Assembly (NCBI GenBank): GCA_024644235.1
Contig: JAHELJ010000005.1
Location: forward strand, 132,259-196,258
Direction: 5' to 3'
Length of the DNA: 64,000 bases
Source: Lewinellaceae bacterium
GTDB taxonomy: Bacteria > Bacteroidota > Bacteroidia > Chitinophagales > Saprospiraceae
Made by a program: the position numbers and the translations under genes. Below are positions 8,733 to 18,300 of the stretch, in pieces. The notes below the pieces were generated by a model. It ran no database searches, had not been told where the DNA came from, and saw nothing but the letters and a program-made list of their open reading frames with translations. How positions within the stretch are numbered: position 1 is the stretch's first letter; each line of letters starts with the position of its first letter.

Positions 8733-9941
8733 ATGAAAGAAGCATTTATCATCGACGGTGTTCGCACCCCCTTTGGCAAATTCCGGGGAGCGCTTTCAAC
8801 TATTCGCACGGACGACTTGGCGGCTATCCCAATGCGTACTTTGGTCGAACGGCATCCGGAGATTCCGCAGGAGGCCTATGACGACGTCATCCTGGGTTGC
8901 GCCAACCAGGCGGGTGAAGACAATCGCAACGTGGCTCGGATGAGCCTGTTGTTGGCAGGACTGCCATTTACGGTGCCGGGTGAAACGGTCAACCGGTTGT
9001 GCGCCTCGGGGATGTCGGCAATCGTGCATGCCAATCGTGCCATCAGAGCAGGTGAAGGTGATCTTTTTCTCTCTGGCGGAGTGGAGCATATGACCCGGGG
9101 GCCCTGGGTAATTTCCAAAGCAAGCAAGCCATTTGGAAGTGATGCCGAGATGCATGACAGCAGTTTCGGTTGGCGATTTGTCAATCCCCGCATGCATGAA
9201 TTATACGGGACTGACGAAATGGGCCACACGGCGGAGAACCTGGCGGAGATGTTTCAGATTAGTCGCGAAGATCAGGACCGTTTTGCCAGCTGGTCGCAGC
9301 AGAAAGCCGGCGCCGCCCAAGAAGGAGGCCGGCTAGCGAAAGAGATTGTCCCAGTGCAGATCCCCCGGCGTAAGGCGGATCCGTTGATTTTCGATCAGGA
9401 TGAATTTATCAAGCCCGACACTACCGCCGAGGTGCTGGCTACCCTGCGCACTGCTTTCAAGAAAGAGGGAGGGACGGTCACCGCAGGTAATGCCTCCGGT
9501 CTGAATGACGGAGCGGCCACCGTGATCGTCGCGTCTGAAGAGGCTGTCAAAAGATACCAGCTGACCCCACTGGCACGTATCGTCAGCTCGAGCGTGGTGG
9601 GGGTGGAGCCCCGCATCATGGGCATCGGTCCGGTGGGTGCTTCCCGTAAGGCACTGCAACGCGCCGGATTGACTCTCGATGATATGGGCATCCTCGAGTT
9701 CAACGAAGCCTTTGCCGTACAGGTGCTGGCCTGCACTCGGGAGCTGGATATTGCCGACGATGACCCCCGCCTCAATCCCAATGGAGGTGCTATCGCTATC
9801 GGCCATCCGTTAGGTGCTTCCGGCACTCGAATCATGCTCACCGCTGCCCTGGAGTTACACGAACGTCAGGAGCGATATGCCTTGGTGGCTATGTGTGTGG
9901 GGGTAGGGCAGGGGTATGCGGTGGTGTTGGAGAGGGTTTGA
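8733..9941 (+). CDS. paaJ: Acetyl-CoA acyltransferase, 3-oxoadipyl-CoA thiolase-like
   Basis: A 402-residue thiolase with all catalytic parts: Cys90 in NRLCASGMS, His358 in AIGHPLGASG, and Cys388 in AMCVGVGQG. The front (MKEAFIIDGVRTPFGKFRGALS), the block DDVILGCANQAGEDNRNVAR and WRFVNPRM are close to PcaF/PaaJ-type thiolases, which split 3-oxoadipyl-CoA into succinyl-CoA and acetyl-CoA at the end of aromatic ring degradation. The full-length fit to that subgroup is good, but a general beta-oxidation thiolase cannot be excluded. It stands alone; the phenylacetate-CoA ligase at 52971-54272 is the only other gene of that pathway in view. The start at 8733 gives the standard N-terminus. The gene is more GC-rich than its surroundings. 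Confidence 0.85.
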   Translation: MKEAFIIDGVRTPFGKFRGALSTIRTDDLAAIPMRTLVERHPEIPQEAYDDVILGCANQAGEDNRNVARMSLLLAGLPFTVPGETVNRLCASGMSAIVHANRAIRAGEGDLFLSGGVEHMTRGPWVISKASKPFGSDAEMHDSSFGWRFVNPRMHELYGTDEMGHTAENLAEMFQISREDQDRFASWSQQKAGAAQEGGRLAKEIVPVQIPRRKADPLIFDQDEFIKPDTTAEVLATLRTAFKKEGGTVTAGNASGLNDGAATVIVASEEAVKRYQLTPLARIVSSSVVGVEPRIMGIGPVGASRKALQRAGLTLDDMGILEFNEAFAVQVLACTRELDIADDDPRLNPNGGAIAIGHPLGASGTRIMLTAALELHERQERYALVAMCVGVGQGYAVVLERV

Positions 9942-9981
9942 GGAGGGGGGTAGGTTTGTTGTTTTTCATCCCCGGTTAAAG

Positions 9982-10017
9982 AAAATGAGGCCCCAGGAAA
10001 TCCTGAAGCCTCATTTT
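9982..10017. terminator. Bidirectional terminator between thiolase and copper oxidase genes
   Basis: AAAATGAGGC (9982-9991) pairs with GCCTCATTTT (10008-10017), with an inner AGGA/TCCT pair. The stem is flanked by its own A and T runs, so it can serve both converging genes (thiolase ending at 9941, copper oxidase ending at 10056). Confidence 0.8.
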
Positions 10018-10055
10018 AATGGTAAGCTATTACTAATAGCGAATCAATGCACCAA

Positions 10056-13000
10056 TCAATTGATACGGATCCAATGTCCAAAGGAAGGTACCCGATTGTT
10101 GTCCACTACGATCAATTGGTACCATCCGGAGGGAGCTATGAAACCATCCGGGGGAGCTACCACATCGATCTGTCCGGGTGTGATATTTGAGATCACCAGT
10201 TCAACCCGTCGCTGGGTCATGTTCCAGCTGTGCGTGGTAGAGCCCGGCATCATCACCACTACCTCTGAAATGGTGTTGGCCTCGGGGCAATCAATTTGGA
10301 AGGTGTTGCCGTAATTCACCGCGGCAGGAGCATTGGTGATCACAGGACGAGGTTGACTATAGTAGCCGGGGAAGTACCGTTCACTGTCATTTGAATTGGG
10401 ATCGCCACCAGCCAAGATGCTTCCATCTCCCAGCAGGATCATAGAACTGTGATAGGCACGCTGAAAACTCATCACCGGACCCAACTGCCAGGTAGCACCC
10501 GGCACCTCCGCATCGAGAATTTCACTGGGACCGCCATCGCCGGCAGGAGCGCTGATGCCGCCGGCAGCAAAAATCCGTCCGTCCGGCAGCAGGATCGCAT
10601 ACATATTTCCTCGGGCTTGATGCATGGAATCCAGGTTGGTCCAGGCGGGGGCAGGATCGGCCAAATTGATCATCTCCACGGAATCAAAATATGTAGCACC
10701 CATCTGACCACCCAGGATGACTATTCTCGGTTCATAATCCGGTGGTCGTAAGGTCAGCATGACCGCCGATCCTTTCTCTGCTCCGGAGGAGCGGTCACCC
10801 TGGTTGGTGTTGAAAGCAGTTGTTGCTGCCAGATTGTTGGGATCAAATTTCCGGGTGGGCACGTGAGGTCCGGCAATAAATAAATGTCCATCCGGCAGGA
10901 GCCACGTCCAGGGGTAATAGATATGCTCATTCCAAGGCACGGCAACAGGAGGTGACCACTTAGAACCGGCCGCGGCCGAAGGTGTATAGATCTCATATCC
11001 TTTGGTGCCCGATCCATACAAGGTCATCAGTCGCTCATCATTGAGTTTGATGGTGGTAGCGTAGAATCGCGCCATGGCCGAATCATCGGTCCTGCTCCAC
11101 AACTCAGACTGAGGATTAAACAAGTAGGAACGTACCGAACCCTGGGTTAAACCACCGTGCGCCAATACCGTTCCGTCGGCATCATCAAACAATGCATGCT
11201 CGGCCGACCAAAGGTCGGAATCGCCCGCAGGTTCGGCCGGTGCCAGATGCTGCGGTTGATTGGCAGGTGAGGTGACGGTTCCATTGAGCGTCGAATAATC
11301 ATAGAGACGAGATTGATCGTTGCGGGTATATCCCCAGTAAAGGACCTTTTCGGTTTTCGGCAGTAAGACGGCATGCATCTGGGTAACCTCCGGATTGTCA
11401 GGCAAAGTAGTCCATTCCCCTTCACCATGATTTCTACACCGGTTTTTATCAACCACCGGGCAGGAGTTTTTGAAATCATTGATGATGAGGCCACGGGTAT
11501 CTTCCAGTTCCTTTTTCATCTCCGGCGTCAGCCACAGACTTTGTTTGGCCCGAATCAGACCGATCATCCCATTCATCATATGATGATGCACATGACAGTG
11601 GAAGACAAATTCTCCCTTCAGATGGTAGAGCTTGGCTTCTTTGGGTTTCTTCTTAACGGTCTGGAGCTGGCTGATATGCGCCGGTAAGTTATCAACCACT
11701 TTGGGGATTTTGGTTTCGACGGTGAAACTTTCCGAGGGGCCAAAGCTTCTCACATCGATCTGCTCTCCGGCAAAGGTCCAGCGAGAAGCATGGGGATGAA
11801 AGTTGTGCCAATTGTGGCTTACATCGAGGTTGAACAGGTACCACTTGATGATCTGTCCTGGATACCCCTCTATCGTAGGAGAATTTCCTACAAAGGAGCG
11901 ACCATTCAGACAATGCGATTGCATGCCTCCTCCCTCAGCGGAAGTAACTGTGTGATGCTGGTTGCCGGAGTTGGTCCAGGTGACGGTACCACCGGGTGCA
12001 ACGCTCACATCGTCCGAGTCAAAAGCAAAGGCAGGTGCTTCCACGATATTCACATTAATATTCATCGGTGCTGCGGCCACCACCCGGACGATACCTTTCA
12101 TGTTGGGGTGGTGGGTACAGAAGTACTCGTAGTTGCCCGGATCGTCGAAGGTGTAAGACCAGGTGCCGCCTAACTCCTCGATATCTCCACTGTCGAAGGT
12201 GGGTAGGGGATTGGGATTCTCCATGACATGGAAGAATACCGGTGCTTCGATGAACTTCCTTATCGGAGGAATAGGCTTAATTAGTTCCCGCTGCAGCCAC
12301 TCGTCTAGAAACTCTCTCTGATCCCGGAGATCTACGGCAAAAGGAATTTCCCGCTTTTTGATCTTGGCCAAAGTGAGGTTGAAGTTCCTCTGGATGATCT
12401 CGTCTTTCAATCGCTTGAATTCCTTAGGATACAACCAGGGCCAGGGGATCGGAAACCGGAAGTTCTTCACGATGACCCCTCCGATAAGTCCTGAGTTGAT
12501 GGCCGGACCAGGTTTCTGGGCGTGATCGTGAAAAGGCCAGGTACCGATATGCTCTTTGGTCACTTTGTAGATATACGTCCAGGTCTGCCCGGGGCAGATC
12601 TCGTCGGATCTGCGGCCATCCGTAGTCTGGGTACCGAAGGGCCAGGCGCCATCCGAAGAAATGTCATATTCCAGGCCATGCAGGTGAAAGGAATAGGCCT
12701 GTGATGCGCAGTTCTTGATGTGGATGCAAAGTTTGGTATAAGGCCGGGTGTAGATCACGGTGCCAGGCACGCGCCGGTGATATGGCGGCTCGTTGATATC
12801 CGCCGCGATTAGCTTGCTTGTTTTCGGCACGAGATAATCTGGGTCCAGGTACTCGCGATAGACCACTGCTTTGAGTGATCTGGCGGTCACCTCATTATCC
12901 GGAATGATCCCATTCGGATGTCCCATGTTTTGCATGCAATCCCGCTTGTAGACAATCGGTGGCGGCAATTTTTCCTCTACGGGGGCTACGGGACTGTAGT

Positions 13001-13340
13001 TTTCGATTTCCTCGATCTTGAGGTAGATGTTCCGTTTCAGCCAAAACTTGAAGGTGGTGAAAAACTTCACCAGTTTTGACAATTGTGTCTTTGTGATTAC
13101 TGATGAAAGCGAGTCCATATCCTGAAATCGATACTCGTCGAGCTTGTCACGGTAGGCCAGAATCTTCTTGGCCGTTTTTTCATCGAACTGAAAAAGGCTT
13201 TTACGGGAAAACTCGGCCTCATCTTCAAACGGTTCAAAGGGTGGTTCGCAGAGGTCGCTGGTACATTCCGCTAAGTTGACGAAGTCAAGGATCCTGCCTT
13301 CGACCTCCAACCTCAATTCGGGGTTACTTTGTTTTGCCAT
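10056..13340 (-). CDS. Multicopper oxidase fused to a galactose-oxidase-like kelch domain
   Basis: A 1094-residue multidomain protein. Residues about 45-95 resemble a helix-hairpin-helix module (FDEKTAKKILAYRDKLDEYR). Residues about 150-600 are cupredoxin domains with multicopper-oxidase ligands: HLHG (219-222), FHDHA (270-274), HNWHNFHPHA (509-518) and FHCHVHHHMMNGM (580-592), plus an inserted plastocyanin-like site YFCTHHPNM (407-414). Residues about 640-990 are kelch-like repeats and 1000-1094 match the C-terminal domain of galactose/glyoxal oxidases. Copper ligands of that family appear conserved: Tyr760 (ARFYATT), Tyr963-His964 (RAYHSSM) and His1037 (TTHSWN). The cysteine that cross-links to the tyrosine appears to be Ser712 (WSAEHAL). 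No signal peptide is visible, odd for such an enzyme. Function: probably copper-dependent oxidation; substrate unknown. Confidence 0.85.
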   Translation of the reverse strand: MAKQSNPELRLEVEGRILDFVNLAECTSDLCEPPFEPFEDEAEFSRKSLFQFDEKTAKKILAYRDKLDEYRFQDMDSLSSVITKTQLSKLVKFFTTFKFWLKRNIYLKIEEIENYSPVAPVEEKLPPPIVYKRDCMQNMGHPNGIIPDNEVTARSLKAVVYREYLDPDYLVPKTSKLIAADINEPPYHRRVPGTVIYTRPYTKLCIHIKNCASQAYSFHLHGLEYDISSDGAWPFGTQTTDGRRSDEICPGQTWTYIYKVTKEHIGTWPFHDHAQKPGPAINSGLIGGVIVKNFRFPIPWPWLYPKEFKRLKDEIIQRNFNLTLAKIKKREIPFAVDLRDQREFLDEWLQRELIKPIPPIRKFIEAPVFFHVMENPNPLPTFDSGDIEELGGTWSYTFDDPGNYEYFCTHHPNMKGIVRVVAAAPMNINVNIVEAPAFAFDSDDVSVAPGGTVTWTNSGNQHHTVTSAEGGGMQSHCLNGRSFVGNSPTIEGYPGQIIKWYLFNLDVSHNWHNFHPHASRWTFAGEQIDVRSFGPSESFTVETKIPKVVDNLPAHISQLQTVKKKPKEAKLYHLKGEFVFHCHVHHHMMNGMIGLIRAKQSLWLTPEMKKELEDTRGLIINDFKNSCPVVDKNRCRNHGEGEWTTLPDNPEVTQMHAVLLPKTEKVLYWGYTRNDQSRLYDYSTLNGTVTSPANQPQHLAPAEPAGDSDLWSAEHALFDDADGTVLAHGGLTQGSVRSYLFNPQSELWSRTDDSAMARFYATTIKLNDERLMTLYGSGTKGYEIYTPSAAAGSKWSPPVAVPWNEHIYYPWTWLLPDGHLFIAGPHVPTRKFDPNNLAATTAFNTNQGDRSSGAEKGSAVMLTLRPPDYEPRIVILGGQMGATYFDSVEMINLADPAPAWTNLDSMHQARGNMYAILLPDGRIFAAGGISAPAGDGGPSEILDAEVPGATWQLGPVMSFQRAYHSSMILLGDGSILAGGDPNSNDSERYFPGYYSQPRPVITNAPAAVNYGNTFQIDCPEANTISEVVVMMPGSTTHSWNMTQRRVELVISNITPGQIDVVAPPDGFIAPSGWYQLIVVDNNRVPSFGHWIRIN

Positions 13341-13695
13341 GATTTAGAGATTTAGATGTAATAAAATGGTTATAGTCCACTAGTCCAATACGGAATAGGT
13401 GGTTGACATTGAGCAATCAATCCAGGGTGACCCGACTCAGCCGTAGCTGACAGGGGGGCTTCATTTGTTCTAGAAATCAATTGGGAAGATTGGCCAGATC
13501 TCAGGTTTCGTAGCCGTAGAAATCGTGTTAGTACTATCTAGTGTGCCTGTGTGAGGTAATTGTTACAATTTATGACAAATAATTTTGGCAGGCTGGAGAA
13601 AATCGAAGTAACGACCAGCGATCAACCACTTGGAGTGAAGGGCTGATGGTCTAAGGGGAAGGATCTAGCCAGTTTAAAGTTTATAAGTTGAATGG
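13341..13695. other. Intergenic region upstream of the copper oxidase gene
   Basis: About 350 bases with no supported gene between the copper oxidase start and the IS3 remnant. It should contain the oxidase promoter, but no clear Bacteroidota promoter or operator was identified. Confidence 0.5.
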
Positions 13696-14015
13696 TGACC
13701 TTGCCTGATATGATTGACACTATGGGGCAACGCCACATATGGGCGCTGCTGATTGTATTTACGTACACTCGTCCTAACTGCGTCTTGAGTTCTTGATAAT
13801 TCTGAGGGTGTGTGGGTATGATGTACTCGTTCTTTATAATCCCACTGATCTTTCTGCATATGCGTTCTCCCACGTCTTGTTGTCCATACTACTTGCGATG
13901 TCATGCTTCCTTAGCAGCTTTCGATACCGACGATCGATGCACTGACTTCCCCGGTCTGAATGGTGAATCAAATCCTTTTAACTCCACTCCCGCACAATCT
14001 TTCAAGGCCATCGAT
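13696..14015 (-). pseudogene. Decayed IS3-family transposase (OrfB C-terminal part)
   Basis: Read on the minus strand in shifting frames this encodes pieces of an IS3 transposase: ALKDCAGVELKG, LIHHSDRGSQC (second catalytic Asp), TWENAYAE (catalytic Glu), GIIKNEYI, NYQELKTQLGRV, KYNQQRPYVALPH. At least two frameshifts and stops separate them. The end is fused directly to the element terminus: CCCCATAG runs into TGTCAATCATATCAGGCAAG, skipping about 80 bases that are present in the related copy at 63881-64000. The left (5') part of the element was not recognised. So it is an inactive remnant with an internal deletion. Confidence 0.75.
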
Positions 14016-14246
14016 TAAATAGGGTATATCCAGCGCTCTGCATTGCTGGAATAGCCGCATCAGAGATTGATGGATTGTTGCAAAGAAAATGTTACAGTAT
14101 TTTATGAAGGCTATTCGAACCCACCTGGTTGATTACAGCTGTTTCCTGGATAAGCAGGGTTACGAAACATTCTTCACATACTGGGGAGAAGAGCACACAA
14201 TGCATTTTTTCATAGATTGGGTAGATTACTATTTAGTCGCTAGTGA

Positions 14247-17200
14247 ATGTGCAGTTTTGTCCATTGGAAAATTCATGTCATCATCTTTCTTGCAGGCTGC
14301 TTTTTTCCTCCCTTGGAATTAACAGCCCAGACGAAGGTCGGAAGATTTATCTTTTTTGGACAAGAGGATATTCCCAGTAACACCAACCGGAAGATATATG
14401 AAGATAGTCGGGGATATCTTTGGTTATGTTCACAAAACGGATTATTCAAGTACGACGGCTATACCTTTGCGCCCTACTATTCTTTTTTTGATGATCCTAA
14501 TTCCCTTTCCAGTAATAACACCACTGACGTGGAAGAGGATGATGTGGGTAATCTATGGATAGCGACTATTGACCATGGAGTGTCAAAAATGAACCCTTTT
14601 ACGGGGGCTATCTGGCAGTATCCAAAACTGACTCAGGACAATAATGATTCATATACGGTAAACGATATTTTCAGGGATCACTCCGGAATAATTTGGTTCG
14701 CAACAGGGGGAAGAGGCCTGGCAAGATACCTGCCTGATCAGGATAGCTTTATAAACTATATTCCAGATCCGGATAGGATTCAAGACGGTTCGGTACGATT
14801 TCAAAACGAACTTTGGGAGATAGCTCAAGATCCGATCGATCTGGAAATATTATGGGTTGTGGGGCTAGAAGGACTTTACCGGTTCGACCAGCAATCTGAG
14901 ACTTTTGAAAAATTTGAATACATCACTGCAGGGACAAAAGAATGGAGCCATAATGCCTTCCATTGTATTTTTATTAGGGATCTGGAAAACATTTGGTTAG
15001 GCACCTGGGGTGCCGGCCTGGTCAAGTTTAATTATCTCACTGGGAAGTTTGATCATTTTTTGTTTGACACAGATGAATACGAGAGAAAAGATGGTACCAG
15101 TAATATCATTTTAGACATCCTGCCGGTTGCAGATACGGCACTTTATATCTGTTCCTTTGATAGGGGCCTTTTCACTTTTTCTGAAAAAAAATTAGTTTTT
15201 AGACCTGAGTTTAGCGACAACATCTATCCTCTGCTTTCTGATCATACCGTGTCGTGCCGGGCAATCAGCAAAACCAGGAATGGCAGTATTTGGGTCAGTG
15301 GTGAAAATTATCTATTGCACTCGAATCCCCTTTACGAAAGATTTAAGCTTTTTTTGGATTTGCAGATGTTTCAGCAACCCGGCAGTGCTGTTCCTTTATT
15401 TGCAGATGTGATATATGATGAGCAATCGCATAAATATTACGCAGCTATCTATCGTATTAATTCCGTTCTTGAATTAAATGAAGATTTCAGCGTGTCACGG
15501 GAGATCCCCATTCTCTATGCTGGGAAAAATGCTGAAAACTGGAATATAATAAAACAAAATGACCGTTTTTTTCTAAGCCAATCCACCTATCCATATTTAT
15601 CATATTGGCAATCAGATCTTTGTTGTTTTCGACCAGTGGAAGGGAATCTTCTTCCACGCGGAACCTTGTCGGAGAAATTACAGCTGTCCCACATGCTCCA
15701 AACCAGCGACCAAACTCTATGGTCATTAGGACAAAACAAAAACCTGATTAGATGGAATCCTCAGTCTGGAAGTTTCAAAACCTATGATATTCAGATTGAT
15801 TCCTTTGCCGACTTTACCCGACCTCTGCTTGTGGATGAGATGAAAATGGATTCAAGAGAAAATCTCTGGTTTTCCAGTTCATTGGGGCTGATTCATTTCG
15901 ACACGGGAACAGAAGAATTCAAGCTTTACTCGAAAACTAGCCACGGAAAAAATCCGTTTGCCACTCTGAGCCTCGGTGCCTTGACGATTGATCAGGAAGA
16001 TAAGATTTGGGTCACGTCCCGGTTTCATGGTATTCAGGTTTTTGATCCACAAAATGCGCAGATCACAAATCATTATACCCTGGGCCGAGGGAATTACTCC
16101 AATCATTTCGATTGTCTCACGGTTGATCAAGACAATAATATCTGGGGCACCTCTAATAATGGATTGGTGTACTTCGATCGTCAGCGCGAAGAATGGAAAA
16201 TCTATACGGTGACGGAGGGTCTGGCAAAAAACTATTTAACCGGTGTAGTCAAAAGCACTTCCAACAACAAAATTTTCCTGGGAGCTGGTACTACATTATA
16301 TATGTTTGACGCAGCTCACCTTCCGGACAATCCTAACCCCCCCAGCATGCATATCACTGGTTTTAATGTCTTAGGTAAACCATATCAGATGGATACCTTG
16401 CCAAATTTCAAAAAGGATATCGAATTAAAACCACAAGAAAATCAAATAACTATCTCTTTTGCTGGGGTAGAAACACTGTATCCTGACAAAGTGAAGCACA
16501 GCTACCGGATGCTAGGAATAGACACAGTTTGGCGACCGATAGCTACGCGCGAAGTGACATTTGCCGATCTGAAAGCAGGTTACTATACGTTTGAAGTACA
16601 TGCTGAAAATAGTGATGGAGTAAAAAGTGTAAAACCAGCACGGATTTCTTTTGAAATCAAGAAGAAAATAATTCAAACGGTGTGGTTCAAATTAGGATCA
16701 GGATTGGCATTGTTCGGTTTATTATATCTTCTATACCTTTACCGGCTTGGTCAGATTACAAAATTACAGAACCTAAAAAACCGGATATCTGCCGACCTGC
16801 ATGACGACATCGGGTCCAGGCTCACCAGTATCCAGCTACTAACCGCTATCCTGGGTCAGAAGCGGCATATTGAGGCTGAATCTCCCGGTTATCTGGGTCA
16901 AATTGAAAAAGAAATTAACCATTCCAGCCGAGCCTTGGATGAGATCGTTTGGAATATGAAGTCTGGTTTTTTGGATACGGAGCAGGTGGTAGCCCGCATG
17001 CGTCATTTCGCTGCCGAGTTATTTGAATCTTCCCAGGTAAATTATCGGTTTGAGGCAGGCGAGGGATTTGAAAAACTGAAAATTAATCCAGAAAAGCTTA
17101 AGGACTTGTATTTGATCTATCGCGAAATCCTGAACAACATCAGCAAACATGCCCATGCTGGGGGAGTAGAGATCCAACTTTCTCATAGCTCGGGAATAAT

Positions 17201-17414
17201 CCGATTAAAAGTGGAAGATGATGGTGTCGGCTTTGAATCCAGTGAGCCGACGCGAGGAAATGGTATCCGAAACATGCAGATGCGATTGCAGCGTTGGAAA
17301 GGTTTGTTGGATATCGACTCATCGATTGGTGAAGGAACACAAATAATGGTGACTTTGCCATCAACATCAAGATCCCCCTTAAAGGGGATGTTATCATTTC
17401 GAAAACTAGAGTAA
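14247..17414 (+). CDS. Sensor histidine kinase with periplasmic Reg_prop propeller and Y_Y_Y domain
   Basis: A 1055-residue sensor. Residues 1-28 form a signal peptide. About 30-700 are repeated Reg_prop blades (IYEDSRGYLWLCSQNGLFKYD, DDVGNLWIATIDHGVSK, DQDNNIWGTSNNGLVYFD) that build two seven-bladed propellers. The Y_Y_Y domain (about 730-805) precedes one membrane helix (VWFKLGSGLALFGLLYLLYL). The cytoplasmic part has a HisKA_3 dimerisation box with phospho-acceptor His852 (ADLHDDIGSRLTS), an N-box (EILNNISKHAHAGG) and ATP-lid glycines (EDDGVGFES, GNGIRNMQMRL). The response regulator starts 9 bases after its stop, so they form a pair. Such sensors in Bacteroidota usually detect glycans or cell-surface signals; the ligand is unknown. 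Confidence 0.92.
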   Translation: MCSFVHWKIHVIIFLAGCFFPPLELTAQTKVGRFIFFGQEDIPSNTNRKIYEDSRGYLWLCSQNGLFKYDGYTFAPYYSFFDDPNSLSSNNTTDVEEDDVGNLWIATIDHGVSKMNPFTGAIWQYPKLTQDNNDSYTVNDIFRDHSGIIWFATGGRGLARYLPDQDSFINYIPDPDRIQDGSVRFQNELWEIAQDPIDLEILWVVGLEGLYRFDQQSETFEKFEYITAGTKEWSHNAFHCIFIRDLENIWLGTWGAGLVKFNYLTGKFDHFLFDTDEYERKDGTSNIILDILPVADTALYICSFDRGLFTFSEKKLVFRPEFSDNIYPLLSDHTVSCRAISKTRNGSIWVSGENYLLHSNPLYERFKLFLDLQMFQQPGSAVPLFADVIYDEQSHKYYAAIYRINSVLELNEDFSVSREIPILYAGKNAENWNIIKQNDRFFLSQSTYPYLSYWQSDLCCFRPVEGNLLPRGTLSEKLQLSHMLQTSDQTLWSLGQNKNLIRWNPQSGSFKTYDIQIDSFADFTRPLLVDEMKMDSRENLWFSSSLGLIHFDTGTEEFKLYSKTSHGKNPFATLSLGALTIDQEDKIWVTSRFHGIQVFDPQNAQITNHYTLGRGNYSNHFDCLTVDQDNNIWGTSNNGLVYFDRQREEWKIYTVTEGLAKNYLTGVVKSTSNNKIFLGAGTTLYMFDAAHLPDNPNPPSMHITGFNVLGKPYQMDTLPNFKKDIELKPQENQITISFAGVETLYPDKVKHSYRMLGIDTVWRPIATREVTFADLKAGYYTFEVHAENSDGVKSVKPARISFEIKKKIIQTVWFKLGSGLALFGLLYLLYLYRLGQITKLQNLKNRISADLHDDIGSRLTSIQLLTAILGQKRHIEAESPGYLGQIEKEINHSSRALDEIVWNMKSGFLDTEQVVARMRHFAAELFESSQVNYRFEAGEGFEKLKINPEKLKDLYLIYREILNNISKHAHAGGVEIQLSHSSGIIRLKVEDDGVGFESSEPTRGNGIRNMQMRLQRWKGLLDIDSSIGEGTQIMVTLPSTSRSPLKGMLSFRKLE
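17372..17389. repeat. Short inverted repeat inside the end of the kinase gene
   Basis: ATCCCC and GGGGAT around CTTAAA, followed by GTTATCATTT. A very similar element occurs at 18113-18129, just after the response regulator gene. The pair flanks the regulator gene and might be an operator pair or a chance match. Confidence 0.35.
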
Positions 17415-17423
17415 TTTGTCATC

Positions 17424-18065
17424 ATGCAAACAGGTGTCGTCATCTTTGAAGACAATGTGGTATTACGTAAATCTCTTTGCACCCTGCTGGAAAGCTCAGA
17501 AAGATATCGGGTTTTAGGTGATTATGGTGATGCATTAAAAGCTGCGGAAGTCGTCCAGGAGAAAAGACCGGATGTAGTGATCATGGATATTGGTTTGCCC
17601 CAGCGAGATGGAATTGCCGCAGTGCAGGACATCAAGGAGACCAGTCCGGAAATATCCATTATCATGTATACCCAGTTTGAAGATGATGATAAATTATTTA
17701 GAAGCATTTGTGCCGGGGCAGATGGATATATCCTGAAAAAGACTAATCCAGCTTTATTATTCGACGCCATTGAGCAAGTATGTCTAGGGGGCGCACCTTT
17801 GTCCCCCTCCATTGCCCGGAAAGTACTGATGAGCTTCCGGGACGAACGAAGGTCCGCTTCTAAAAAATTTGATTTAACTCCCCGTGAGCTGGAAATCCTC
17901 AACCTTTTGGTAAAAGGATTCAGCATAAAACAAATTGCTGCCGACACCTTTATTTCTTATGAAACCGTGCGCACCCACCTCAGGAACATCTATCGCAAAT
18001 TGCATGTGAATTGCGGCAAAGAAGCGATCGCCAAAGTGCTGGCGGAAAAGATTATCATCTCCTGA
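17424..18065 (+). CDS. NarL/FixJ-type response regulator
   Basis: A 213-residue two-domain regulator. The receiver domain has the acidic pair Glu9-Asp10 (IFEDN), phospho-acceptor Asp55 (VIMDIGLP), a Thr in MYTQF and Lys in YILKK. The C-terminal LuxR-type helix-turn-helix reads LTPRELEILNLLVKGFSIKQIA and ISYETVRTHLRNIYRKLHV. It is the partner of the adjacent kinase. The three surface-protein genes that follow on the same strand after a 235-base gap are plausible targets, but no direct evidence of binding is visible beyond the inverted repeats at 17372 and 18113. Confidence 0.93.
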   Translation: MQTGVVIFEDNVVLRKSLCTLLESSERYRVLGDYGDALKAAEVVQEKRPDVVIMDIGLPQRDGIAAVQDIKETSPEISIIMYTQFEDDDKLFRSICAGADGYILKKTNPALLFDAIEQVCLGGAPLSPSIARKVLMSFRDERRSASKKFDLTPRELEILNLLVKGFSIKQIAADTFISYETVRTHLRNIYRKLHVNCGKEAIAKVLAEKIIIS

Positions 18066-18112
18066 TATCGGATATCTAGTCAAATAAGTTTCTAAGCGTC
18101 CAACTGAATATC

Positions 18113-18129
18113 ATCCCTAAAGGGGATGG
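18113..18129. repeat. Short inverted repeat downstream of the response regulator
   Basis: CATCCC and GGGATG around TAAAG, related to the element at 17372-17389. Lies 48 bases after the regulator stop codon and 172 bases before the next gene. No T-run follows directly, so an operator is as likely as a terminator. Confidence 0.35.
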
Positions 18130-18300
18130 TAACAGGAGTCGATTTTTCTGAATTTTAATTAGAAAAATAATTAGAAATATTTGCAAGAAAGGAATTGACT
18201 TGGAAATAGGGTCCATAGGCTCTATTTCGACCAAAAGACCAATATATGAAATGATCGGAGTGAAAAAAGATGCTTCATATAAAATGTTATTAATATTAAT

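Noticed and set aside
8351..8809. Minus-strand open frame of 152 residues
   Set aside because: It reads through hairpins and repeats and overlaps the start of the thiolase on the other strand; no family-like sequence.
14095..14125. Possible tRNA T-arm (GGGTTCGAATA on the minus strand)
   Set aside because: The flanking bases do not pair to form a T-stem and no cloverleaf can be drawn.
14089..14322. Plus-strand open frame of 77 residues before the sensor kinase
   Set aside because: It overlaps the kinase signal-peptide region in another frame and resembles nothing; the kinase start explains the sequence better.
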